Program-made: the position numbers and the translations under genes | Shown here: positions 11,297 to 18,191 of the stretch, piece after piece | Position numbering within the stretch: the first letter of the stretch is position 1 | How the letters are laid out: every line of letters starts with the position of its first letter | Assembly: GCA_902470695.1 (NCBI GenBank) | Contig: CABRHH010000030.1 | Location: 1 to 31,763, forward strand | Reading direction: 5' to 3' | Length of the DNA: 31,763 nucleotides | Source: an uncultured Collinsella sp. | GTDB lineage: Bacteria > Actinomycetota > Coriobacteriia > Coriobacteriales > Coriobacteriaceae | Notes under the pieces: model-generated | Told to the model about the DNA's origin: nothing | What the model saw: only the letters and a program-made list of their open reading frames with translations | The model's database searches: none

Positions 11297-11309
11297 GTGC
11301 CGCAGGCAC
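11284..11309 (+). terminator. Hairpin overlapping the thiN stop codon
   Basis: Arms GTGCCTGCGG (11284-11293) and CCGCAGGCAC (11300-11309) pair perfectly over 10 bp, and the loop contains the TAG stop. No T tract follows, so this is at best a non-canonical terminator or 3'-end stabiliser. A second weaker stem (GCAGGGC/GCCCTGC, 11311-11317 with 11330-11336) follows directly. Confidence 0.5.
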
Positions 11310-11363
11310 GGCAGGGCATGACGCTTCGGGCCCTGCAGCACCCAACGCCTCCAGCGCCCGTGC

Positions 11364-11495
11364 GCTGATTGGTGTCTGAACTTGTGCGCCGGCACGCCGA
11401 TTGCCGACCGGGCCGTGCGTGTCCGCGCACCGATAGCCGATCGAGGCGTGCGTGCGGGCGCGGGTTGCCGGTATGGCCCGTTCCTGCGCCTGCGC
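11364..11495. repeat. Degenerate 33-bp tandem repeats after thiN
   Basis: Four units of about 33 bp can be laid out from 11364, 11397, 11430 and 11463. The shared pattern is CCGATNGCCGA near the start and a GCGTGYGCGNGC-like second half. Similarity is moderate, so the period is more secure than the consensus. They lie in the 438-bp space between the convergent thiN and kinase genes. I see no gene in that space. Confidence 0.5.
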
Positions 11496-11734
11496 GCGGG
11501 CGGACGGTGTAGTCCGCCCGCGTATTGACGCGGGCCTTGGCCTTCGGCGCGGCGCTATATGTGGATGGGGGGCACCGCGTGCAGCAGCAACCCTCATCTC
11601 GCTTCGTTGGGGCACGGCAACGGGTGCGCACAGGTGCTCGCCCGCTTGCTGTCTATGGTGGCCCTTGGCGCTAGTCTGGTGGGCCAGGCGCGCGGGGCAT
11701 GCTGCAGCGCGGTGCCTGCGGCATGCCCTCGGTA

Positions 11735-12502
11735 TTAGCCCTGGTAGTCGAAGACGTCGATCCAGCTCATGAGGAACTCGTCGTTCACGTCGGCGCGCTT
11801 GCGGGAGAGTTCGGCGGCGGCCACGATCGAGGTCCACTTGCGCACGATCTGCATGGGGACGTCGGCGCGCTCGCAGTACAGCTCCAGGTAGCTCTCGGCC
11901 TGCTGCTTGTCGGTAAGGGCGAACAGCAGGTAGGTCATGGCGGCGTCGGCCGCGGGCGACCCCTGGGTGGCGTGCGCCCAGTCGCAGACGTAGAGCTTGC
12001 CGTCGTCGCCCACGATGACGTTCGTGGGGTTGAAGTCGCCGTGGCAGATCTGGAACTCGCGGGTCATGCCGTCGAGGCGCTCAAGCAGGTTGTAACGCGT
12101 GGTGGCGTTGATGTGCGGCAGGCTGTTGATCATGCGCGCGTACTTGTCGCGCTGACGGTTGAGCAGCGGGGAGGCGTAGCCGTGAATCTCGATCTGCAGG
12201 TCAACGAACTGCTCGAGATACTCGTAGAACTTCGAGGGCTCGGCGGACATCTTCTCGGCCAGCGTCACGCCCGGGACCTTCTCGGTAAGCAGGCCCCAGC
12301 CCACACCCTCGATCTCGGATACCTCGAGGATCTTGGGCGAGCGGATGCCGCACTCGTTGATACGTGCCAAGTTGAGCGCCTCGTTGAACACGTCGGAGAC
12401 CGGCTTGGTGGTGTTGAAGACCTTCGCGATCGTCGTTCCCTGATCGTAGACCTTCTTGTTGCCGCGCTCGACCAGCAGGGTCTTGGAGTCGGAGAGCATC
12501 AT
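11735..12502 (-). CDS. APH/choline-kinase-fold small-molecule kinase family protein
   Basis: A 255-residue protein of the aminoglycoside phosphotransferase (protein-kinase-like) superfamily. The catalytic loop is ICHGDFNPTNVIV (the H-x-D-x4-N Brenner motif, residues about 154-166) and the metal-binding Asp is in LYVCDWAHATQGSP. The N-lobe begins MMLSDSKTLLVERGNKKVYDQG and includes IAKVF with the likely ATP-contacting Lys. The start is one of two adjacent ATG codons at 12502/12499, preceded by AAAGGATGG. Family members phosphorylate many substrates (sugars, choline, homoserine, fructosamines), so the substrate is unknown and resistance should not be assumed. It is convergent with thiN and downstream of adhE on the same strand, but a strong terminator separates it from adhE. 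Confidence 0.75.
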   Translation of the reverse strand: MMLSDSKTLLVERGNKKVYDQGTTIAKVFNTTKPVSDVFNEALNLARINECGIRSPKILEVSEIEGVGWGLLTEKVPGVTLAEKMSAEPSKFYEYLEQFVDLQIEIHGYASPLLNRQRDKYARMINSLPHINATTRYNLLERLDGMTREFQICHGDFNPTNVIVGDDGKLYVCDWAHATQGSPAADAAMTYLLFALTDKQQAESYLELYCERADVPMQIVRKWTSIVAAAELSRKRADVNDEFLMSWIDVFDYQG

Positions 12503-12660
12503 GACGTTACCATCCTTTCGTACCGGGTTCGGTTACCACCATCATAGGGTGCACCGCGCCCATCGTGGCGCGAATTGGGCGAGCGGTTCCATTCCCTCCG
12601 TCAGCGGTTGCGCTGCGCTCGTCGTGAATAGAGGGGGCCAAAATTGGGTATGGCGGCACC

Positions 12661-12694
12661 AAAAAACCACCCGCACGCGTGGTGCGGGTGGTTT
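12661..12694 (-). terminator. Intrinsic terminator of adhE
   Basis: Perfect 13-bp arms (12664-12676 and 12682-12694, core CCACCCGCAC/GTGCGGGTGG) enclose a 5-nt loop. Read on the minus strand, the stem ends in six T residues. It lies about 54 nt after the adhE stop codon, a textbook Rho-independent terminator. Confidence 0.92.
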
Positions 12695-12747
12695 CGCTCA
12701 GGCGCTGCGACCGCATAGGGCGCTCGCAGACGTTGTGGCAGGTGCCC

Positions 12748-15396
12748 TTAGAGGACGGCGTAGTCCTGCGGCTCGCGGCCGTAGAAGGCGTCCAGGTAGA
12801 GCTCCTTGATCTCGCTCATGAGCGGGTAGCGCGGGTTGGCGCCGGTGCACTGGTCGTTGAAGGCCTGCTCGGTCATCTCGTCGAGGGTCTCCAGGAAGTA
12901 GGCCTCGTCGACACCGTAGTCGGCGATGGTCTTCTTCACGCCGATGGTCTCCTTGAGCTTCTCGAGCTCAGTGCAGAAGTTCTCGAACACCTCGGCGTCG
13001 TCCTTGCCCTCGATGCCGCAGTAGCGGGCCATCTCGGCGTAGGCAGCGCGCGCGTTGGGGTAGGGGTACTGGGAGAAGGTGCCCATCTTCACCGGGGCCT
13101 CGGCGGCGTTGTAGCGCATGACGCGCGTCAGGATGACGGCGTTGGCGATGCCGTGGGGCAGGTGGTGGAAGGCGCCGAGCTTGTGGGCCATGGAGTGGTT
13201 GAGGCCCAGGAAGGCGTTGGCGAACGCCATACCGGCCATGCAGGAGGCGTTGTGCATCTCCTCGCGGGCGTGCGGGTCGGCGGCACCCTTCTCGAAGGAC
13301 GCGGGCAGGTTCTCGAAGACCAGCTTGGCGGACTTCATGGACAGGCCGCGGGTGTAGTCGGACGCCATGATGGAGACGTAGGACTCGATCGCGTGGGTCA
13401 TGACGTCGATACCGGAGGCAGCGGTGAGGCCGCGCGGAGCGGTCATGGCGTTGTCGACGTCGACGATGGCCATGTTCGGCATGAGCGCGTAGTCGGCCAG
13501 CGGCCACTTGATGCCGGTGTCCTTGTCGGTGATGATCGCGAACGGCGTGCACTCCGAACCGGTGCCCGAGGAGGTGGGGACGGCCACGAAGTAGGCCTTC
13601 TCGCCCATCTTGGGGAAGGTGAAGACGCGCTTGCGGATATCCATGAAGTCCATGGCCATATCCTCGAAGTTCGCCTCGGGGTGCTCGTACATCATCCACA
13701 TGATCTTGCCGGCGTCCATAGCGGAGCCGCCGCCCACGGCGATGATGACATCCGGCTCGAACAGGGCCATCTGCGCAGCGCCGCGACGGGCGCACTGCAG
13801 GGAGGGATCGGGCTCGACGTCGTAGAAGCAGTCGTGCGCGATGCCCATGGCGTCGAGCTTGGCCTCGATGGCGCGGGTGTTGCCGTTCTTGAAGAGGAAC
13901 TGGTCGGTGACGATGAAGGCGCGCTTCTTGCCCATGACGGTGCCCAGCTCATCGAGGGCGACCGGCGTGGAGCCCTTCTTGAAGTAGACCTTCTCGGGAG
14001 CGCGGAACCACAGCATGTTCTCGCGGCGCTCGGCCACGGTCTTGACGTTGATCAAGTGCTTCACCCCAACATTCTCGGAGACGGAGTTGCCACCCCAGGA
14101 GCCGCAGCCCAGCGTGAGGGACGGAGCCATGCCGAAGTTGTACAGGTCGCCGATACCGCCCTGCGAGGAGGGGGTGTTGATGACGATGCGGCAGGCCTTC
14201 ATCGTGTGCTCGAAGAGGCTGATCTTGTCGGCCTCGGCGGGGTGCACGTAGAGGGAGGCGGTGTGGCCGGGGCCGCCGGCGAGCACGAGGTGCTCAGCCT
14301 TGTCGACGGCCTCCTGGTAGCTCTTGGCCTTGTACATAGCGAGCACCGGGGAGAGCTTCTCGTGGGAGAACTCCTCCTTCTCCGGATCGGTGGAGGTGAC
14401 CTCGGCGATCAGGATCTTGGTCTTGGCGGGCACCTCGATGCCGGCGAGCTCGGCGATCTTGGCGGCGGGCATGCCGGGGATGCGGTGGTCGAGCGCGCCG
14501 TTCTTGAACATGGCGCCGCGCAGGGCCTCCATCTCGGCGCCCTTCTTCACGAAGTAGCAGCCGCGGCGAGCGAACTCAGCCTTGACCTCGGCGTAGATGG
14601 ACTCCAGCACGGTCACGGACTGCTCGGAGGCGCAGATCATGCCGTTGTCGAAGGTCTTGGAGTGGATGATGGAGTTCACGGCGAGCTTGATGTCGGCCGT
14701 GTCGTCGATCACGACGGGGGTGTTGCCGGCGCCGACGCCCAGGGCGGGCTTGCCGGAGGAGTAGGCGGCCTTCACCATACCGGGGCCGCCGGTGGCGAGA
14801 ATGATGTCAACGTCGGCCATGACCTTGTTGGTGAGCTCGATGGAGGGGGTGTCCACCCAGCCGATGATGCCCTCGGGCGCGCCGGCCTTGACCGCGGCCT
14901 CAAGCACGAGCTTGGCGGCGGCGATGGTGCACTTGGCGGCCGCCGGGTGCGGGGAGATGATGATGGCGTTGCGGGTCTTCAGGCAGATGAGCGTCTTGAA
15001 GATCGCGGTGGAGGTGGGGTTGGTGGTCGGGATGACCGCGCCCACGATGCCGATGGGCTCGGCGATCTTGGTGATGCCGTAGGCCTCGTCATGCTCGAGC
15101 ACACCGCAGGTCTTGGTGTTCTTGTAGGCGTTGTAGATGTACTCGGCGGCGTAGTGGTTCTTGATGACCTTGTCCTCGAGCACGCCGCGGCCGGTCTCTT
15201 CGACGGCCATCTTGGCCAGGGGGATACGGGCCTTGTTGGCTGCCATCGCGGCCTCGTAGAAAATCTTGTCTACCTGCTCCTGGGAGTAGGTAGCAAAAAT
15301 CCCCTGGGCCTCGCGCATCTGCGCGAGCTTCGCCTCAAGGGATTCGATTGAATCTACGACTTCGGGGGTGGCGGCAACGGAAGGTTTCTTCGCCAT
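12748..15396 (-). CDS. adhE: Bifunctional acetaldehyde/alcohol dehydrogenase
   Basis: Fermentative enzyme that reduces acetyl-CoA to acetaldehyde and then ethanol, regenerating NAD+. The 882 residues match full-length AdhE. The N-terminal aldehyde dehydrogenase half has IPTTNPTSTAIFK, a GVGAGNTPVVID segment and the catalytic Cys in NGMICASEQ (residue 255). A linker leads to the C-terminal iron-dependent alcohol dehydrogenase half, with AVGGGSAMDAGKIMW (cofactor binding), PTSSGTGSECTPFA, and the metal ligands in GIDVMTHAIESY and LNHSMAHKLGAFHHLPHG. Such proteins assemble into spirosomes. An AAAGGAG ribosome site precedes the ATG. Its 5' region holds two identical near-palindromes (15451 and 15502), and transcription ends at a strong terminator. 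It is monocistronic. Confidence 0.98.
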   Translation of the reverse strand: MAKKPSVAATPEVVDSIESLEAKLAQMREAQGIFATYSQEQVDKIFYEAAMAANKARIPLAKMAVEETGRGVLEDKVIKNHYAAEYIYNAYKNTKTCGVLEHDEAYGITKIAEPIGIVGAVIPTTNPTSTAIFKTLICLKTRNAIIISPHPAAAKCTIAAAKLVLEAAVKAGAPEGIIGWVDTPSIELTNKVMADVDIILATGGPGMVKAAYSSGKPALGVGAGNTPVVIDDTADIKLAVNSIIHSKTFDNGMICASEQSVTVLESIYAEVKAEFARRGCYFVKKGAEMEALRGAMFKNGALDHRIPGMPAAKIAELAGIEVPAKTKILIAEVTSTDPEKEEFSHEKLSPVLAMYKAKSYQEAVDKAEHLVLAGGPGHTASLYVHPAEADKISLFEHTMKACRIVINTPSSQGGIGDLYNFGMAPSLTLGCGSWGGNSVSENVGVKHLINVKTVAERRENMLWFRAPEKVYFKKGSTPVALDELGTVMGKKRAFIVTDQFLFKNGNTRAIEAKLDAMGIAHDCFYDVEPDPSLQCARRGAAQMALFEPDVIIAVGGGSAMDAGKIMWMMYEHPEANFEDMAMDFMDIRKRVFTFPKMGEKAYFVAVPTSSGTGSECTPFAIITDKDTGIKWPLADYALMPNMAIVDVDNAMTAPRGLTAASGIDVMTHAIESYVSIMASDYTRGLSMKSAKLVFENLPASFEKGAADPHAREEMHNASCMAGMAFANAFLGLNHSMAHKLGAFHHLPHGIANAVILTRVMRYNAAEAPVKMGTFSQYPYPNARAAYAEMARYCGIEGKDDAEVFENFCTELEKLKETIGVKKTIADYGVDEAYFLETLDEMTEQAFNDQCTGANPRYPLMSEIKELYLDAFYGREPQDYAVL

Positions 15397-15450
15397 TCTG
15401 CTCTCCTTTGTGAGAAGCGGGTTTACCCAACACCGTGAACTGTAGCAAAC

Positions 15451-15513
15451 TGAAACGCTTCAAATCGCCGTTTGTTGCAATTTGTTTTCCAAACGGTCGA
15501 ATGAAACGCTTCA
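15451..15513 (-). promoter_or_regulatory. Two identical operator-like palindromes upstream of adhE
   Basis: TGAAACGCTTCA occurs at 15451-15462 and again at 15502-15513, 51 bp apart (about five helical turns) and 55-117 bp upstream of the adhE start. The 12-mer is an imperfect dyad centred on CG. That resembles LacI/GalR/CcpA-family operators, so catabolite or redox control of adhE is plausible. The repetition is directly visible; the regulator is inferred. Confidence 0.5.
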
Positions 15514-15642
15514 ATGGCAGATTGTGGCGTGAAATGTGAATGCGGCATGACAAAAATATGAACGCCGGGCGGTAGACGTTCCCGCGCCGATCGATGCGCT
15601 GGGAGAACGGGGCGTGTCGTGCGTCCGCCCGGGCAGCGCAGG

Positions 15643-16059
15643 GGTTCGTTGCTCGGCCATCGACAGCACCACGGCCCGCCGTTTGGCCGCTGGCGGGGCA
15701 TGGGTTCGCCGCGCGGCCGCTGGTTGGGCATGGGCGCGCCGTTCTGGCCCCAACAAAAAGACGGTTCGCCGTACAGTCGCTGGCGGGGCATGGGTGCGCG
15801 GGTCTAAGTCCCAAAAACGGTTCGCCGTTCAGTCGCTCGCAGTGTGGCGCTTCGCCGCCCGACAGCTGGCGGAGCATGGGTTCGCCGTGAGGCCTTTGAC
15901 TGCGCGAAGACCCTCTGTTCACTCATCGGTAAAACAAGGGTTCGTTGTTTGGACATCGGAAGCACGAGGGTTCGCCTTTCAGCCATCGACAAAAACGCGG
16001 GTTCGTCTTTCGGCCGTTGGGACAACGAGGGTTCGCCGTTCATCCATCCAGGCGGCAAT
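15643..16059. repeat. 30-bp tandem repeat array (about 14 units)
   Basis: Units on the + strand open with GGTTCG (or GGCCCG, GGCGCG, GCTTCG variants) and start at 15643, 15673, 15703, 15733, 15763, 15793, 15819, 15849, 15879 (a double-length 60-bp stretch), 15939, 15969, 16000 and 16030. The common pattern is GGTTCGCCGTTCGGCCGCTG then GGGGCATG. One unit is 26 bp and one 31 bp, which breaks any reading frame. The period and opening hexamer match the repeats in glgB at 7600-7749. Confidence 0.88.
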
Positions 16060-16194
16060 TTCGGCTTCAAACAGCGCGAATCCGCACCCGATTTTGCTGA
16101 ATGGCAGAAATGCGAACCCCAGTTGATGTCCCGGGCCGTGCTGATGCGGACCGCGCGAATTCCGGTCGAATTCCCGTCGACTCCCAGCATCCTG

Positions 16195-16440
16195 GGCGAT
16201 AGAAGCTCGGATCTTAACCAGCTCCTGGCATCCTGGATAATGAAAACGCGCCTGCTGGTCGATTCTCGATATTTCAGATGCTGGAACCGAGATCGCGGGC
16301 CTTATCTCGACATCTCGGATGCAGGGACCGAGATCGCTGGCTCCATCTCAGCAGGCCAGATGGCGGAAACGCGAATTCCGGCTCCGTCCTATCGTCCCAG
16401 ACGGCGGGAACGCGGCTGTTGGCTGGCTATTGGCAGCGGG
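16195..16440. repeat. 41-bp degenerate tandem repeat array
   Basis: Units begin at 16195, 16236, 16277, 16318, 16359 and 16400, exactly 41 bp apart. Units at 16277 and 16318 share GATGCNGGRACCGAGATCGC. Units at 16359 and 16400 share GAYGGCGGRAACGCG, echoed by 16236. Forty-one is not a multiple of 3, so the array is not a coding repeat. The constant spacing is the main evidence; sequence identity between distant units is low. Confidence 0.7.
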
Positions 16441-16844
16441 GGGGGTGGAGGAAGCACGGCCCCTGGAGTCGTCTCAGAACCTAGCTTCATCTCTGACCCC
16501 GCCTTCACCTCGCGTTTTGATTTCGTCTTCGCCTCTGGTTTCGTCTCGGATATTGGATGGCAGAAAGCCGCATCCGGGTTGGCTCGGGAGGAATGGATTG
16601 TGCAGGTTCGGACAGGGAGTCGCTGCGGGGTGGGGGTCCGGTGTTGATGTTCACCAGGAAGTGGTCCGAATGGTCACCGCTTTTTGAGCGCCGTGGTCAT
16701 TGAGAATTGAGCAGAAAGATCACGAGGGCCGCAGTGTCTGCGGCGGTGCGTAGTGCGCGGCGCCGCGATGTCGCGACGGCTGAGTCTCCGGTTCGCTTGG
16801 CGGGCTTGCGGGAATGGGCCTTGATGATGCCGCGGCTCTTAGCT

Positions 16845-16994
16845 GCTGCAAAATCGAGGTTTTGCGAAATGCGTCTTCCAGATGCCATTTCGCATCCGTT
16901 TTCGGCTGAGCGCGACCTGCGGTTTTAATGGGCTGTTTCGACTCGTGAACTGCGCCGCCTTTGGTGCCATTTTGCAAAACCTCGATTTTGCAGC
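16845..16994. repeat. 27-bp inverted repeat pair flanking about 96 bp
   Basis: The arm at 16845-16871 (starting GCTGCAAAATCGAGGTTTTG) reappears as its reverse complement at 16968-16994 with one mismatch. Each arm is itself a small hairpin, GCAAAA-6 nt-TTTTGC. The element could be a small non-autonomous mobile element, a pair of protein-binding sites or a large RNA stem. No ORF of note lies between the arms. Confidence 0.8.
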
Positions 16995-17150
16995 AAGTGG
17001 CACGGTGTGCCCGGAAACTTGTCCGGTGTTTTGTGTAGGGTTGTGCGAGACGTCATGTTTGCGGTTGTGCAGGGCGTTTTGTCCAGCGCCATGTTCGGGT
17101 ATGCAGGGCGCATCGTCAGACGAGCTGCTGCGAATGCCACCCGTGCGGTC

Positions 17151-17183
17151 AAAACAAAAGCGCCCCGGAGTATCCGGGGCGCT
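17151..17183 (-). terminator. Intrinsic terminator of rpmB
   Basis: A perfect 11-bp stem (AGCGCCCCGGA with TCCGGGGCGCT, 17159-17169 and 17173-17183) with a 3-nt loop is followed on the minus strand by TTTTGTTTT. It lies just downstream of the rpmB stop, a canonical Rho-independent terminator. Confidence 0.93.
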
Positions 17184-17221
17184 CGCATACGATGAAACGT
17201 TTGTCCAAAGGGAAGGGAACC

Positions 17222-17410
17222 CTAGGAGCGGGCCACTTTCTGGGCCTTGAGGCAGCTGGTGCACACGTTCATCTTGCGACGGTGGCCGTTGACCACGACA
17301 TGCACGCGCTGGATGTTCGGACGGAACGTACGGTTGGTAACGCGGTGGGAGTGGCTGATGGAGCGACCAGCAACGGGGTGCTTACCGCAGATTTCGCAAA
17401 CTTTGGACAT
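17222..17410 (-). CDS. rpmB: Ribosomal protein L28 (bL28)
   Basis: A 62-residue large-subunit ribosomal protein beginning MSKVCEICGKHPVAGRSISH. It contains the SHSHRVTNRTFRPNIQRVHV core, typical of L28. Two cysteine pairs (CEIC near the N-terminus and CTSC near the C-terminus) mark the zinc-binding form. The ATG at 17410-17408 with AGAAGGG upstream gives the family length; a longer upstream frame has no support. It is monocistronic, with a TATAGT promoter element upstream and a strong terminator downstream. Confidence 0.97.
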   Translation of the reverse strand: MSKVCEICGKHPVAGRSISHSHRVTNRTFRPNIQRVHVVVNGHRRKMNVCTSCLKAQKVARS

Positions 17411-17466
17411 ATCTGTGACCCTTCTTAGGCGGCCTCGCAAGATGCCGCGTGAACAAACAGCATTGA

Positions 17467-17472
17467 ACTATA
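17467..17472 (-). promoter_or_regulatory. -10 element of the rpmB promoter
   Basis: On the minus strand the sequence TGGTATAGT gives a TG-extended -10 hexamer TATAGT, about 57 nt before the rpmB start. The -35 position, 17 bp upstream, reads AGCACA, which keeps the ACA half of the consensus. Confidence 0.6.
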
Positions 17473-17689
17473 CCATATGAGCCCGACGATGTGCTGAATC
17501 TACACATTGAGCAGCGGACTTTGAGCGAAGGCGTGGGACTTCGCGACCACTATTATATAAGTGTGCGACCGGCCCGCAAGCGACGCGCACGAGCTTTTGC
17601 CAGCCCTGTTGCTCGTGCGGCTAGAATAGCCCCGTTGCCTGCGTGGTCGGAGGTTTCTTGTAGAGCGCGGGCTGGCGTCCGATTGACGA

Positions 17690-17960
17690 CAGGTCGTCGA
17701 CTGTTGGTCGTCGGCGTCGGGTTGCCGACAGGCTGCTGGCGCTCGATTGCCAGCAGGCCGTCGACGCCCGATCACTGGTAACGGGTGCCGTCAGGTCGCC
17801 GACGGTTGGTCGTCGGCATCGGCCTGCGTCAGGACGTCAGCGTTTGATTGCCAGTATCGGGCTTCCGTCAGGCCGCCGATGCCTGATCACCGGTATCGGG
17901 TGCGGACAGGCTGCCGCCAGCTGATCGCCGGCATCGGGCTGTCATCAGGACGCCAACACC
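17690..17960. repeat. 38/39-bp degenerate tandem repeat array
   Basis: The tetramer CAGG marks unit starts at 17690, 17729, 17792, 17830, 17869, 17907 and 17946, with spacings alternating 38 and 39 bp (one longer interval, 17729-17792, contains an extra CAGG at 17754). Units share a CAGGCCGCCGATGCCTGAT-like first half and an ATCGGGYT-like end; several contain an imperfect dyad around TGATCA. It lies in the leader region of the ABC exporter operon and is not coding. Confidence 0.8.
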
Positions 17961-18049
17961 GTTTGCGACGATCTTCAAGATGGCGCCGAAGCTTGATGCG
18001 GGCTCGTGCGCTGCCTGAATAAATACTGAGGTACCTGCAATGTTAGGTT

Positions 18050-18063
18050 CCTATGAAGATAGG
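18050..18063 (+). promoter_or_regulatory. Possible operator/promoter of the ABC exporter operon
   Basis: CCTATGAAGATAGG is a 5-bp dyad with a 4-nt centre, flanked on the right by TATAAA (a -10-like hexamer). It lies about 130 nt upstream of the exporter start. Exporters of this type are often controlled by a MarR-type repressor, but none is encoded in the window. Assignment is tentative. Confidence 0.35.
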
Positions 18064-18191
18064 TATAAATGGGCACCTCGGAGTATCGCCCGCTTTGAGA
18101 GGGAAACAATGCAGATATGTGTCGCGGGATCGACGCGTCGTGCGTCGGGCTGCGGCTTTTTTCATGGATGAATGCGAGAGGGGACGGCGGC

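Larger units (their letters stand above)
15397..17221. other. Long non-coding region between adhE and rpmB, rich in degenerate repeats
   Basis: About 1.8 kb without a convincing gene. Open frames here are short, have repetitive translations and no ribosome sites. From left to right it holds the adhE promoter region, a 30-bp tandem array (15643-16059), a 41-bp array (16195-16440), an unassigned GC-rich stretch to 16840, a 27-bp inverted repeat pair (16845-16994), further loose repeats containing TGCAGGGCG (about 17065-17115), and the rpmB terminator. Such a length is unusual beside compact housekeeping genes and may be decayed sequence colonised by repeats. Confidence 0.7.
17441..18191. other. 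Intergenic region between rpmB and the ABC exporter operon (about 750 bp)
   Basis: Apart from the rpmB promoter, this divergent region holds a promoter-like stretch on the + strand (TTGCCA at 17597-17602, TAGAAT at 17622-17627, 19-bp spacer). That is followed by GGAGG and TTG-TAG, a start-like codon running straight into a stop. Then come the 38/39-bp array (17690-17950), a CCTATGAAGATAGG dyad at 18050-18063, and TATAAA at 18063-18068. No gene is convincing. The last two elements are the best candidates for the ABC operon promoter and operator. Confidence 0.6.

Noticed and set aside
11735..12502. Antibiotic-resistance aminoglycoside phosphotransferase
   Set aside because: The fold motifs are shared by many metabolic kinases, and nothing in the sequence or neighbourhood points to resistance.
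12679..15351. 890-codon + strand open frame opposite adhE
   Set aside because: Antisense shadow; the translation is low-complexity (HLGGxxH, GVGV runs) and the opposite strand encodes a complete AdhE with every catalytic motif.
15335..16647. Open frames across the 30-bp and 41-bp arrays on both strands as possible repeat proteins
   Set aside because: Units of 26 and 31 bp and a 41-bp period shift the frame. There are no ribosome sites, and the minus-strand frame overlaps the adhE start.
15643..17960. CRISPR array
   Set aside because: There are no near-identical repeats separated by unique spacers. Units are contiguous and degenerate, and no cas genes are nearby.
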